Source: Paraburkholderia unamae
GTDB taxonomy: Bacteria > Pseudomonadota > Gammaproteobacteria > Burkholderiales > Burkholderiaceae
DNA: 64,000 nt
Direction of reading: 5' to 3'
Assembly (NCBI RefSeq): GCF_003268775.1
Contig: NZ_QLSU01000006.1
Coordinates: 1-64,000, forward strand
Shown piece after piece: positions 26,971-35,576 of this stretch; positions within the stretch are counted from its first letter, which is position 1; every line of letters begins with the position of its first letter. The position numbers and the translations under genes are program-made. The notes beneath the pieces are model-generated. The model was not told the origin of the DNA. It saw only the letters and a list, made by a program, of their open reading frames with translations, and made no database searches.

Positions 26971-28428
26971 ATGTCCCGGCTCGTGATCGGTCCATTCAAT
27001 CGTGTCGAAGGCGACCTCGAAGTGCGCCTCGATATCGCGCACGCGCGCGTGACGAGCGCTCACGTGAACGCCACGATGTATCGCGGCTTCGAACAGATTC
27101 TCGTGGGGCGGGAGCCGCTCGACGCGCTCGTCTACGTGCCGCGCATCTGCGGAATCTGCTCGGTGTCGCAAGGCGTCGCGGCTGCGCGCGCGCTCGCTAG
27201 TCTCGCGCACGTGAGCCCGACGCCGAACGGACTCATCGCGACGAATCTGATGCTGGCCGCCGAAAATCTCGCGGACCATCTGAGTCACTTCTACCTTTTT
27301 TTCATGCCGGATTTCACGCGGCCCGTGTATGAGGGGCGGCCGTGGCATGCGCAGGCGGTCGAGCGATTCACGCCGTATCGCGGCGAGCGCCATCGCGTGG
27401 CGCTCGCCGCGCGGCAACGCTGGCTGCGCCTGATCGGCACGCTCGGCGGCAAGTGGCCGCATACGGGCTCCATCCAGCCGGGCGGCAGCGCGCGGGCGAT
27501 CGAGCACGGCGAGCGGTTGCGCCTGCTTGCCTGCATCGGCGAATTCAGGCAATTTCTCGAAGAGACGCTGTTCGCCGCGCCGCTCGAAGAAGTCGCTCAA
27601 CTCGACAGCGAAGCCGCGCTCGACGCCTGGCGCATGCGCGCGCCGCAGCGGGGCGACTTGCGTTTCTTCCTCTCGATCGTCGCGGATCTCGGGCTCGACA
27701 GGCTCGGGCCGGGGCCGGGCTTGTACCTCTCGTACGGGGCGTACCCGCAGCCGGACGGCACGCACGCGCTGAGCGGCGGCGTGTGGGACGCTCAAGCGAA
27801 CCGGCTCGATGCGGTCGATCTGGCGGCCATCACCGAGGACGCCACGCATGCGTGGCTCGACGACGCGGGAGGCCCGCGCCATCCGTCCGTGGGCGTGACC
27901 GCGCCGCTGGCCGACAAGCCCGGCGCCTATACGTGGAACAAGGCGCCGCGCCTGAACGGCGCGGTGCTGGAAACGGGGGCGATCGCGCGCCAGTTGACCG
28001 ACCGGCATGCGCTGATCGCCGATGCGACCGCGCGTTGCGGCGGCACGGTGTACACGCGCGTGCTGGCGCGCCTGCTGGAACTCGCGCGCGTGGTGCCGAT
28101 GATGGAGCAGTGGGTGAAGGCGCTGGCGCCGGGCGAGCCGTACTTCGCGCCATTCACGCTGCCGCACGAAGGCAGCGGCGTGGGGCTGAACGAAGCGGCG
28201 CGGGGCAGCCTCGGGCACTGGGTCGAAGTGAAGGGCGGCCGGATCTCGTGCTACCAGATCGTTGCGCCGACCTCGTGGAATTTCTCCCCGCGCGATGCGT
28301 CGGGGCGGCCCGGCGCGCTGGAGGCCGCGTTGGTCGACGCACCGGTGCAGCCGGGAGAAACGACGCCGGTCGCGGTCCAGCACATCGTGCGCTCGTTCGA
28401 TCCGTGCATGGTCTGCACCGTGCACTGA
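26971..28428 (+). CDS. hoxC: H2-sensing regulatory hydrogenase large subunit
   Basis: HoxC binds H2 at a Ni-Fe site and reports it to HoxJ. It is 485 residues. L1 RICGICSVSQ gives C60 and C63; L2 DPCMVCTVH ends the protein exactly at the His. There is therefore no C-terminal peptide to cut and no endopeptidase is needed, a known trait of regulatory hydrogenases. FNRVEGDLEVRLDI near the N-terminus matches the family. It shares the maturation set encoded upstream, except the HoxG-specific HoxM. Confidence 0.97.
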   Translation: MSRLVIGPFNRVEGDLEVRLDIAHARVTSAHVNATMYRGFEQILVGREPLDALVYVPRICGICSVSQGVAAARALASLAHVSPTPNGLIATNLMLAAENLADHLSHFYLFFMPDFTRPVYEGRPWHAQAVERFTPYRGERHRVALAARQRWLRLIGTLGGKWPHTGSIQPGGSARAIEHGERLRLLACIGEFRQFLEETLFAAPLEEVAQLDSEAALDAWRMRAPQRGDLRFFLSIVADLGLDRLGPGPGLYLSYGAYPQPDGTHALSGGVWDAQANRLDAVDLAAITEDATHAWLDDAGGPRHPSVGVTAPLADKPGAYTWNKAPRLNGAVLETGAIARQLTDRHALIADATARCGGTVYTRVLARLLELARVVPMMEQWVKALAPGEPYFAPFTLPHEGSGVGLNEAARGSLGHWVEVKGGRISCYQIVAPTSWNFSPRDASGRPGALEAALVDAPVQPGETTPVAVQHIVRSFDPCMVCTVH

Positions 28429-28495
28429 GGCCGAGCGCCGCCGAAGCCGAAGCAGCAGCCGTAGCCGTAGTTGCAGCGAAACCCTTACGAATGTC

Positions 28496-29911
28496 ATGGC
28501 ACGCAACCCATCCCATCGTCGCGATCGAACCCCGAAGCGCCAGAACACGCCAGGCGAGGACGCGCTCAGCCGCGCCGTCGCCAGCGGTGACGCGCCGCTC
28601 GGGATCGAGGGGCTCGACGACGCGGCCTGGCTGGAAGTCATCCACAAGATGGACGAGGTGTACGCGCAACTCGTCGAAGACGAAATCGCGCTGGAAGAGA
28701 AGAACGCGCAGCTGGAGCAATCGCAGCAGTTCATTCTCGGCCTGCTCTCGTCGATGTCGGACGTGCTGGCCGCCTGCAACGAGCGCGGCGAGATCGAGGA
28801 AACCAACGCCGCGCTGTGCGAGTTGCTCGGGCAGCCGGACAGCGTGTTGCGCGGCTCGCGTTTCGAGCACTGGCTGGCCGACGAAGCGAGCGCCGCCGCG
28901 CTGCGCGAAACGGTACGCGCCGGGGCACCCATGCGAGACGCCGGAATCGAGCTGAATTTGCGCAGCCGCGACGGCGTGGCCGTGCCCGTGGATTTCAGTT
29001 GCACGCCGCGCGGCGGGCCGCGTGGGCGGCGTGTCGGCTATCTGCTGGTGGGGCGGCCGATGGGCGAGCTCAAGCGCGCGTACCGGCAGTTGCGCGAGGC
29101 GCACGAGGCGCTCAAGCAGGCGCAGCAGCAATTGCTGCACTCGGAGAAGATGGCCGCGCTCGGCCGGCTCGTGGCAGGTGTGGCGCACGAGCTGAACAAT
29201 CCGATCAGTTTCGTGCTGGGCAACGTGCACGTGCTCAAGCGCTATGCCGAGCGCCTCACGCGCTTCGTGGACGCTTCCGCGCAACCGGCCACGCCCGCGG
29301 AGCGCGCCCGCTTGCGCGAGACGCTGCGCATCGATTCGATCCTGACCGACCTGCCTTCGCTGATCGACGGCACGATCGAAGGCGCGCAGCGCACGGCCGA
29401 TATCGTGATCGCGCTGCGGCGATTTTCGGCGGTCGATCGCGAGGAGCGCGTGGCCGTGGACCTGAACGATGTCGTGGAGCGCGCGATTCAATGGATCCGC
29501 AAAGGCGCGGGCCCGGACTTCGATGTGCACTGGACACGCGGCGCGCCGATGCTCGTGCGGGGCAATCCCGGCCAGTTGCTCCAGGTGCTGATGAATCTGA
29601 TCCAGAACGCCTGCGACGCCGCCACCGGCGCGCAGCGCGAGCGCCCGGAATTGTGGATCGAGCTGGCCTGCCGCGAGGGCAAGGTGCGCGTGACGATACG
29701 CGACAACGGCCCCGGCATTGCCGACGAGCATCTGCCCCACCTGTTCGAGCCGTTTTTCACGACCAAACCGCCGGGCCGTGGCACCGGACTCGGTTTGTCG
29801 ATCAGCTATGGCATTGTCGAGCGCCACGAAGGCCGGCTGACGGCGCGCAATGCGTCCGATGGCGGCGCGGTGTTCACGGTCGAAATTCCGCAACTGAGCG
29901 CCGAGGCGTGA
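28496..29911 (+). CDS. hoxJ: Sensor histidine kinase of the H2-sensing system
   Basis: HoxJ is a soluble histidine kinase that docks HoxBC through its PAS domain and controls HoxA phosphorylation. It is 471 residues. An acidic coiled coil (about 45-80) precedes PAS (about 80-190). HisKA has GRLVAGVAHELNNPISF with the phospho-acceptor His. The ATPase domain has LMNLIQNACDAA (N box), IRDNGPGIADEHL and GRGTGLGLSISYGIV. It lacks membrane helices. ATG 28496 has no clear ribosome site and follows a 67-base gap from hoxC. It is the last gene of the hydrogenase operon. Confidence 0.95.
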   Translation: MARNPSHRRDRTPKRQNTPGEDALSRAVASGDAPLGIEGLDDAAWLEVIHKMDEVYAQLVEDEIALEEKNAQLEQSQQFILGLLSSMSDVLAACNERGEIEETNAALCELLGQPDSVLRGSRFEHWLADEASAAALRETVRAGAPMRDAGIELNLRSRDGVAVPVDFSCTPRGGPRGRRVGYLLVGRPMGELKRAYRQLREAHEALKQAQQQLLHSEKMAALGRLVAGVAHELNNPISFVLGNVHVLKRYAERLTRFVDASAQPATPAERARLRETLRIDSILTDLPSLIDGTIEGAQRTADIVIALRRFSAVDREERVAVDLNDVVERAIQWIRKGAGPDFDVHWTRGAPMLVRGNPGQLLQVLMNLIQNACDAATGAQRERPELWIELACREGKVRVTIRDNGPGIADEHLPHLFEPFFTTKPPGRGTGLGLSISYGIVERHEGRLTARNASDGGAVFTVEIPQLSAEA

Positions 29912-30354
29912 GCGGCCGCGTCGGCCTGCGCTTACGCAATGAAAGGTCGATACGGTATCAGCCGATCGATTGAGATTAATCGCGAAATAATCATTTTCCT
30001 CTTTTGAAAAAGAAGCCAATTTATCTTTAAGAAGAGAAATGATGGACATACTTTTTCCGTGAATTATTTCGTTAAATATGCCTTTATAATTATGGCGGAT
30101 ATTGAAACGATGCAATGCGGGAATTCACATTTATTCTCCTCATCTCTATTGTTAGCATGATTGCTCATCGTTACCAAGCGAAGCGATGATGTTTTCCCCC
30201 GCTTAACCTCCTGCAACCTCGCACGGAGGTTTTTTTTCGCACCGTTTGCGGTATTTGCCGCGTTGTGGACCTTCGGCGCGGTGGCGAAAGAAGCGTCGAT
30301 CCGGCTTTCGACATGCCGTCGATCAACCGGGGACTGGATGCAAAAGCAAAAAGA
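29912..30354. other. AT-rich region between hoxJ and pagL with a possible small RNA
   Basis: About 440 bases with strikingly lower GC than the flanks and no credible protein gene. TATAAT at 30085-30090 is a perfect -10 hexamer, without a good -35 partner. About 140 bases later an intrinsic terminator (30215-30237) preceded by a CCTCC sequence ends the segment. The pair could bound a small RNA or a leader that controls pagL. The sharp GC change also makes it a candidate edge of a transferred hydrogenase block. Confidence 0.4.
30215..30237 (+). terminator. Intrinsic terminator upstream of pagL
   Basis: AACCTC (30215-30220) pairs with GAGGTT (30226-30231) over a 5-base loop and runs into eight T residues. 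A second copy of AACCTCC at 30205-30211 can pair with the same 3' arm, giving a mutually exclusive fold. No coding gene lies directly upstream, so it ends either read-through from hoxJ or a short non-coding transcript. Confidence 0.75.
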
Positions 30355-30915
30355 ATGAGGAAGAAATTGAAAGAAGGAAGGCTTCGGCTTGGGGTGCTGT
30401 TTGCCGTATTGTGCGCGAGCACGACGTCTGCCTATGCGGACCAATGGGGTGTTCAATTCGCCGGCGGTGTGGCGGATCACAACGTTCGTAAAGCCGATCT
30501 CGGTATTGTTTGGGACCCGGGACTGAGCTGGTGGGAAATTGGCGGCTATCATTTCACCGTGGTGGGTGAAGCGCATGCCGCCTACTGGGATATTCAGGAA
30601 AAACCGGGCTCGCATCCGAACCTTTGGGAATTCGGGCTCACGCCGGTGTTTCGCTTCATCAAGAGTTCCGGTTATGTCCGGCCATTCGTCGAAGCCGGCG
30701 TGGGCGTGCGACTGCTGACTCACGTGGATGAAACGCCGGACCGTAGCTTCTCGTCTTCGTTTCAGTTCGCCGACATGGTGGGCGTGGGCGCGCAGTTCGG
30801 CGCGCACCAGAACTACCAGGCCGGCTTTCGCTTTCAGCATTTGTCGAACGCGGGTTTGAAACACCCCAACCCAGGCATCAACTTCAGTCAGGTCTATCTT
30901 CAGTACAACTTCTGA
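30355..30915 (+). CDS. pagL: Lipid A 3-O-deacylase
   Basis: PagL is an outer-membrane beta-barrel that removes the 3-O acyl chain of lipid A and alters LPS recognition. It is 186 residues. ATG 30355 gives a signal peptide (RKKLKEGRLRLGVLFAVLCASTTSAYA). The mature part is about 160 residues of alternating strands. The family active-site segment FRFQHLSNAGLKHPNPGIN near the C-terminus contains the catalytic His and Ser. It ends in Phe, as outer-membrane proteins do. The ribosome site is weak (AAAAAGA). It converges on a porin gene 44 bases away. Confidence 0.88.
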   Translation: MRKKLKEGRLRLGVLFAVLCASTTSAYADQWGVQFAGGVADHNVRKADLGIVWDPGLSWWEIGGYHFTVVGEAHAAYWDIQEKPGSHPNLWEFGLTPVFRFIKSSGYVRPFVEAGVGVRLLTHVDETPDRSFSSSFQFADMVGVGAQFGAHQNYQAGFRFQHLSNAGLKHPNPGINFSQVYLQYNF

Positions 30916-30959
30916 TTGCGTTGTCGTGGAGACCCGATGCCGGAGCGCTGCCGAAGCCG

Positions 30960-32111
30960 TTAGAAGCGGGTGCGCAACCCGGCCGTCGCCACCACCTGAT
31001 TCGCGGTGGAGGATGCACCGCCCGACGTGTTGATGAACGCGACGTACTGCTTGCCGCTCACGTGCTGGTACATGGCTTCGGCGTAGACATCGGTTCGCTT
31101 CGAAAGCGAGTAGATCGCCTGTGCGTTGACCTGATTCCACTTCGGGTCGGCGCCATAGGTCGTGCTGCCGGTCACATGGCCGTCCGTGTAGGCGTACGCG
31201 ATGCCGAGCTTCAGCGCCGGGGTCACCGTATAGCGGCCGTTCAGTTCGAAGTTGTCGAAGCGCACTGTGCCGTTCGCCGAGCCGAACGACTTCGTGCCCT
31301 GGTACTGGCTATGGGAATACACGAAACCGAGCACGGCCGGACCCACCGTGTAGTTGATGCCGGCGGCGGCCACGCGCTGCACGTCGGCGCCGAGCAGGAA
31401 TCCGGCCGTGCCGTTGGCCGTGGACTCCGCCGTGTCGATCGCGCCGGTCGTGTTCGTGCTGTTCGAGCCGTTGATCTGGAGATAGCTGGCCGCCACTTTC
31501 AGCGGTCCGTTGCCGTAGCTCGCGCCCACGCTGTATGCGCGGTTTGCGCTGAAGTCGGTGCTGTTCGAGAAGGCATACAGGCCGCCGAACTTGAAGCCGC
31601 CGATATTCGGGCTATTGAATTTGACGGCGTTGTTGATGCGGACCGAGTAGTCGAGATTGTCGTTGTCGAACGGATGGGAGAAGCCGGTCTTGCCGAACGT
31701 CGACGCCACTTCGGACAAGGGCGCGACGAAATCGACGCCCGAGTCGTACTGGCGGCCGAGTGTGAACGTCCCGTAGCGGGCGCTATCGAGGCCCACATAA
31801 GACTGCCGCCCGAAAAAGCGGTTGTTTTGCCCCATCTTGCCGTTCTGCACGTTGAAGCCGCTTTCCAGCACGAAGACCGCATGCAGGCCGCCGCCAAGAT
31901 CCTCGCTGCCGCGCACGCCGAACTGGCTGCCGTTGATGTTGCCGCTGGTGGCCTGGACGAGCGAGCCCGCGCTCGTTCCTTTTTTTACGTTGTTCGTGTA
32001 CATGAGCCCGGCGTCGATCAGGCCGTAAAGCGTGACGGAATTTTGCGCGTGGGCGAGTGGCGCAAGCAGGCTGGTTGTGACCGCCGCGCCCAGGAGAAAC
32101 TTCTTGGACAA
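30960..32111 (-). CDS. OmpC-type general porin
   Basis: A 383-residue trimeric porin of the beta-proteobacterial OmpC/DcaP-like family, a diffusion channel of the outer membrane. It starts with TTG 32109-32111, eight bases after GGAG, giving the signal peptide KKFLLGAAVTTSLLAPLAHA. The mature start QNSVTLYGLIDAGLMY, GSQFGVRGSEDLGGG and the C-terminal VATAGLRTRF are diagnostic. It has sixteen predicted strands and normal length. It is divergent from the chemotaxis receptor gene. Confidence 0.93.
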   Translation of the reverse strand: MSKKFLLGAAVTTSLLAPLAHAQNSVTLYGLIDAGLMYTNNVKKGTSAGSLVQATSGNINGSQFGVRGSEDLGGGLHAVFVLESGFNVQNGKMGQNNRFFGRQSYVGLDSARYGTFTLGRQYDSGVDFVAPLSEVASTFGKTGFSHPFDNDNLDYSVRINNAVKFNSPNIGGFKFGGLYAFSNSTDFSANRAYSVGASYGNGPLKVAASYLQINGSNSTNTTGAIDTAESTANGTAGFLLGADVQRVAAAGINYTVGPAVLGFVYSHSQYQGTKSFGSANGTVRFDNFELNGRYTVTPALKLGIAYAYTDGHVTGSTTYGADPKWNQVNAQAIYSLSKRTDVYAEAMYQHVSGKQYVAFINTSGGASSTANQVVATAGLRTRF

Positions 32112-32674
32112 GGTTGACTCCGGGAAAAATGAGGGCACCGCGAGGTGTGCGAAAGGGAAGGGCGATCATAGGAGCGGGTGGATTTCACGCGAAGCGATCT
32201 CTTGTCATATGGAAATCGATGGCGCTGCTTTCGGGATTGAAGACGAGGGATGAATCGGCTATTGACTTGGCAATGCGAAATAAAATTAAGCAGGGACGCG
32301 AGGAGACGCGAAAGCCTTGTCGCACGGCGCTTTTCGGCACGTCAACAGTTCGCTGAAGGAGCGAGGAAATCATGCCGGCACTCAGGCTTGTGGACGCACC
32401 GCAGCGGGCCGCCGAAAATCGATTCCTCAGTGATCTGGAAGAGTCTCTTCCAGTTTTCGGCTGAAAGTCGTTGCGTGGAGCGTGCGTTGGCTGTGCTGGC
32501 CGCACGCTTGCCCTATATCACCATGCAACGCGACCGACTAGCCACCGCGCGAATAAATGTCCCTTCTCGATTGCGTGCTAATGCAAGGGGCGATTCCGGA
32601 CGTTAGTGATACCAGTGATTTGCGTAGCTCACATGCGAGCGCGTCACTGATCCTCCGTTCCGGTTACTGTCACT
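32112..32674. other. Divergent intergenic region between porin and chemotaxis receptor
   Basis: Some 560 bases with no supported gene; open frames here lack ribosome sites. It must contain promoters for both flanking genes. The only strong element seen is the 21-base palindrome at 32434-32454, about 220 bases before the receptor start and 320 before the porin start. Confidence 0.5.
32434..32454. repeat. Dispersed 21-bp palindrome, copy 2
   Basis: TCTGGAA-GAGTCTC-TTCCAGT, a palindrome with a mismatch only at the last base. It is followed by TTTTCGG, so a weak terminator role cannot be excluded for this copy alone. It shares both arms and spacing with copies at 2790 and 34256. Confidence 0.5.
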
Positions 32675-34228
32675 ATGATTAAAAATATTAGTATTCGCGC
32701 CCGCCTTGGCCTCGCCATGGGTTTTCTCGCGGCCCTGCTGGTGATGGGCGGCCTCATGGGCGTGGTGGGCGTCTTGATGAGCAACCGCGACGTAAAGGAG
32801 TTGTACGCGAACCGCCTCGCCTCTTCGCAGGCTTTGGGCCAGTCGAACGTGGCGCTTTCCAGGGCGCGTCTGTGGCTGTATCGCATCGCGCTCGATCCGG
32901 CGGGGCCGGAAGTCGAACAGGAAACGCAGACCGCGCACGATCTGCTCGATGCCTCGAAGACAGCGTGGAACGCCTATCGTGCGCTGCCGTTCTCGGGTCC
33001 GGAGGAAGCGCGGCGCGCGGCCGACGTGAACGGCAAGTACGACGCGCTCGTCGCCAACGGCCTTGACCAGATGTTCAGCGCGATCGCCACCCGCGACGCC
33101 GCGAAGATTCCCCAGGTATGGCGCAGCCTGCCTCCCGCGCTCTTTATCGACGTGTCCGACGGGATGGATTCGCTGGGCGAGATCCAGGTCACGGCCGCGC
33201 GCGCCCTGTTCGACAGCGCGCAGGCGCGATTTCGCTGGTTTGTCTGGGTCGCCGCTTTGGGTATCGCGATTGCGTTGGCGGCCGCCGTTTTCGCATGGTG
33301 GTCGCTGCAACGGGCCGTCGGTCTGCCGCTCGCTCGCGCGCTCGACCACTTCAAGGCAATTGCGGACGGCGACTTGACGAGCGCTGTCGAAGTCCATTCG
33401 GACGACGAAATGGGGCAGTTGATGTCGGGCCTCGACGCGATGCAAGGCAAACTCGTGTGGACCATTGGCGTCGTGCGCAAAACATCGCAGTCGATCAAAG
33501 TCACCACGCAGGAAATCTCGGCCAGCAATCTCGACCTGTCGCAACGCACGGAAGAACAGGCGGCGTCGCTCGAACAAACCGCGGCGTCCATGGATGAGCT
33601 CACCTCGACCGTGCGCCAGAATGCCGAGAACGCGAAGCAGGCGAACGAGGTGGTGCGCAACACGACGCAACTCACCGAGCGGGGCAATCGGGCAACGCAG
33701 GATGTCGTGCAAACGATGCGGGGCCTGTCCGATTCGTCGGGCAAGATCGCTGAAATCATCGGCGCTATCGAAGGTATCGCTTTTCAGACCAATATTCTCT
33801 CGCTGAACGCGGCAGTCGAAGCGGCTCGCGCGGGCGAACAGGGCCGCGGCTTCGCCGTGGTAGCCGGCGAAGTGCGCTCGCTCGCGCAACGCAGCGCGAC
33901 GGCGTCAAGAGAGATCAAGGGCCTCATTACCGACTCGCTCAAACGCGTCGAAGCGGGCGCGAGGCAAGCGGACAGTGCGATCGCCACCATGGAAGCGATT
34001 CTGGATTCGATCAGGAAAGCCAGCGCCTTGATGAGCGAGATTGCCAGCGCGTCGGAAGCGCAATCGAAGGATATCGAGCAGGTCAATCGGGCCGTTTCGG
34101 AAATGGACCACGTGACGCAGCAAAATGCCGCGCTGGTCGAACAGGCCTCGGCGGCGGCGCTTTCGATGAAGGAACAGGCGGGGCAACTGGACAACGCGGT
34201 TTCGGTATTCGTCGTAGGGAAGCATTGA
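32675..34228 (+). CDS. Methyl-accepting chemotaxis protein
   Basis: A 517-residue transmembrane chemoreceptor. Helix one (about residues 12-36) and helix two (about 190-212, VWVAALGIAIALAAAVFAWW) flank a periplasmic four-helix-bundle sensor of about 150 residues with no recognised ligand motif. HAMP (about 215-265) precedes the signalling hairpin with the invariant IEGIAFQTNILSLNAAVEAA tip near residue 370 and FAVVAGEVRSLAQRSA. It ends in VFVVGKH without the CheR-binding pentapeptide. ATG 32675 begins with IKNISIRARLGLAMGF, usual for Burkholderia receptors. Confidence 0.95.
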   Translation: MIKNISIRARLGLAMGFLAALLVMGGLMGVVGVLMSNRDVKELYANRLASSQALGQSNVALSRARLWLYRIALDPAGPEVEQETQTAHDLLDASKTAWNAYRALPFSGPEEARRAADVNGKYDALVANGLDQMFSAIATRDAAKIPQVWRSLPPALFIDVSDGMDSLGEIQVTAARALFDSAQARFRWFVWVAALGIAIALAAAVFAWWSLQRAVGLPLARALDHFKAIADGDLTSAVEVHSDDEMGQLMSGLDAMQGKLVWTIGVVRKTSQSIKVTTQEISASNLDLSQRTEEQAASLEQTAASMDELTSTVRQNAENAKQANEVVRNTTQLTERGNRATQDVVQTMRGLSDSSGKIAEIIGAIEGIAFQTNILSLNAAVEAARAGEQGRGFAVVAGEVRSLAQRSATASREIKGLITDSLKRVEAGARQADSAIATMEAILDSIRKASALMSEIASASEAQSKDIEQVNRAVSEMDHVTQQNAALVEQASAAALSMKEQAGQLDNAVSVFVVGKH

Positions 34229-34255
34229 ATATCCGATGGGTCGATCATTGTTGAT

Positions 34256-34276
34256 TCTGGAAAAGGCTATTCCAGA
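34256..34276. repeat. Dispersed 21-bp palindrome, copy 3
   Basis: TCTGGAA-AAGGCTA-TTCCAGA, perfect in its 7-base arms. It lies 28 bases after the chemotaxis receptor stop and about 140 before the second porin. No T-run follows. It has the same arm sequence and spacing as the copies at 2790 and 32434. Confidence 0.5.
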
Positions 34277-34413
34277 TCGGCCCATATAAGCCGAAAATAC
34301 GACGCACTATCCTCCCGCCACTGATCGCAATCGGTCCGCAATTAGTCCGCAATTAATCGAATTGGCAAGCTCGTCGAGTTGCCGGAAAAAGTCCGTCCGG
34401 GGAGGCAAATCTA

Positions 34414-35562
34414 ATGAAAAAAGTCGCGATTTTCGGCGCCATTGGCGCATTTTCCGCTGTAACGGCAACGTCGGCGTTCGCGCAGAGTTCCGTCACCTTA
34501 TATGGACTCGTCGATACGGCAATCCGTTATCAGACGAATGCCGCGCCGGATGGCAAGGACCTGATCGGCATGACGGTCGGTCCGGAAACGCATAGCCGCT
34601 GGGGCCTGCGCGGCAGCGAAGATCTGGGCGGCGGTCTTTCCGCGATCTTCCGCCTCGAAAACGGCTTCGAACTCGGCGACGGGAAACTGCATGTGCCGAA
34701 CACGTTGTTCAGCCGCCAGGCGTATGTTGGTCTTTCGAGCAGCCAGTTCGGCTCGGTCACGTTCGGCAACCAGTACGCACCGATGTACGACACGATGGGC
34801 GATATCTTCGACCCGATGGAGGTCGGCGACTACTGGCAAGACAGCTGGATGTACAACGGGATCGGCAATTACCTGACCGTGCCTAACTCGGTCAAGTACA
34901 AGTTCTCGTCCAACGGCCTGAGCGTCAACGCAATCTATGGCTTCGGCAACCATGCGGGGGCAATGGGCCTCGACAGCACGTATGGCGTGGAATTGACGTA
35001 TGAGCACGGACCGGCGTCGATCAACACGGGCTATCAGCAGACTTCCGTTTCGTCCGTGAACGGCAGCTCGGTCAATGGCGCGAAGGTCAGCTTCCTGCAC
35101 GTAAGCGGCGCGTATCAGATCACGCCGAGCGTCCGCCTGCTGGCGGGCTGGCTGCATGGTCAGGACCAGACCGGCACGACCGACTTCAACATGCAGCAAT
35201 CCGGTGCGCCGACGCTGCACGGCGGCAGCCCGAACCGCATTGACGACACGTTCTACGTGGGCGGCAACTGGCAGGCCACCACCCCGTTGCTGATTACCGT
35301 GGCGGGCTACTATGGCCACACGCGCAATGCCGAAATGCTCGACGGCTCGCTTGGCCGCGGCATCAACTATTCGGCCACGGTGCTTGCCGAGTATTCGTTC
35401 TCGAAGCACACCGAGGTATACGGCACCGCGGACTTCGCGCGCGGCAACGGCGCCTTCGCCGCCGACTACCCCGGCGTGACCAACACGGCGACCGGCGCTG
35501 TCGACCGGGTCGGCCGCACCAACAATGTCGGTGTGGCGATCGGCATGCGGCAGATGTTCTGA
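34414..35562 (+). CDS. OmpC-type general porin
   Basis: A 382-residue outer-membrane porin, a distant paralogue of the one at 30960. Signal peptide KKVAIFGAIGAFSAVTATSAFA, then QSSVTLYGLVDTAIRYQTNA, SRWGLRGSEDLGGGLSAIFR and the C-terminal VGVAIGMRQMF. ATG 34414 follows GGGGAGG by ten bases. The loops (for example the NHAGAMGLDSTYG region) differ from the first porin, so pore selectivity probably differs. It converges on the GGDEF-EAL gene with 14 bases between. Confidence 0.93.
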   Translation: MKKVAIFGAIGAFSAVTATSAFAQSSVTLYGLVDTAIRYQTNAAPDGKDLIGMTVGPETHSRWGLRGSEDLGGGLSAIFRLENGFELGDGKLHVPNTLFSRQAYVGLSSSQFGSVTFGNQYAPMYDTMGDIFDPMEVGDYWQDSWMYNGIGNYLTVPNSVKYKFSSNGLSVNAIYGFGNHAGAMGLDSTYGVELTYEHGPASINTGYQQTSVSSVNGSSVNGAKVSFLHVSGAYQITPSVRLLAGWLHGQDQTGTTDFNMQQSGAPTLHGGSPNRIDDTFYVGGNWQATTPLLITVAGYYGHTRNAEMLDGSLGRGINYSATVLAEYSFSKHTEVYGTADFARGNGAFAADYPGVTNTATGAVDRVGRTNNVGVAIGMRQMF

Positions 35563-35576
35563 TTTTCGCGCGGCAC

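Noticed and set aside
32250..32606. A 118-codon frame before the chemotaxis receptor
   Set aside because: No ribosome site or motif, and it contains the second 21-base palindrome. Judged non-coding.
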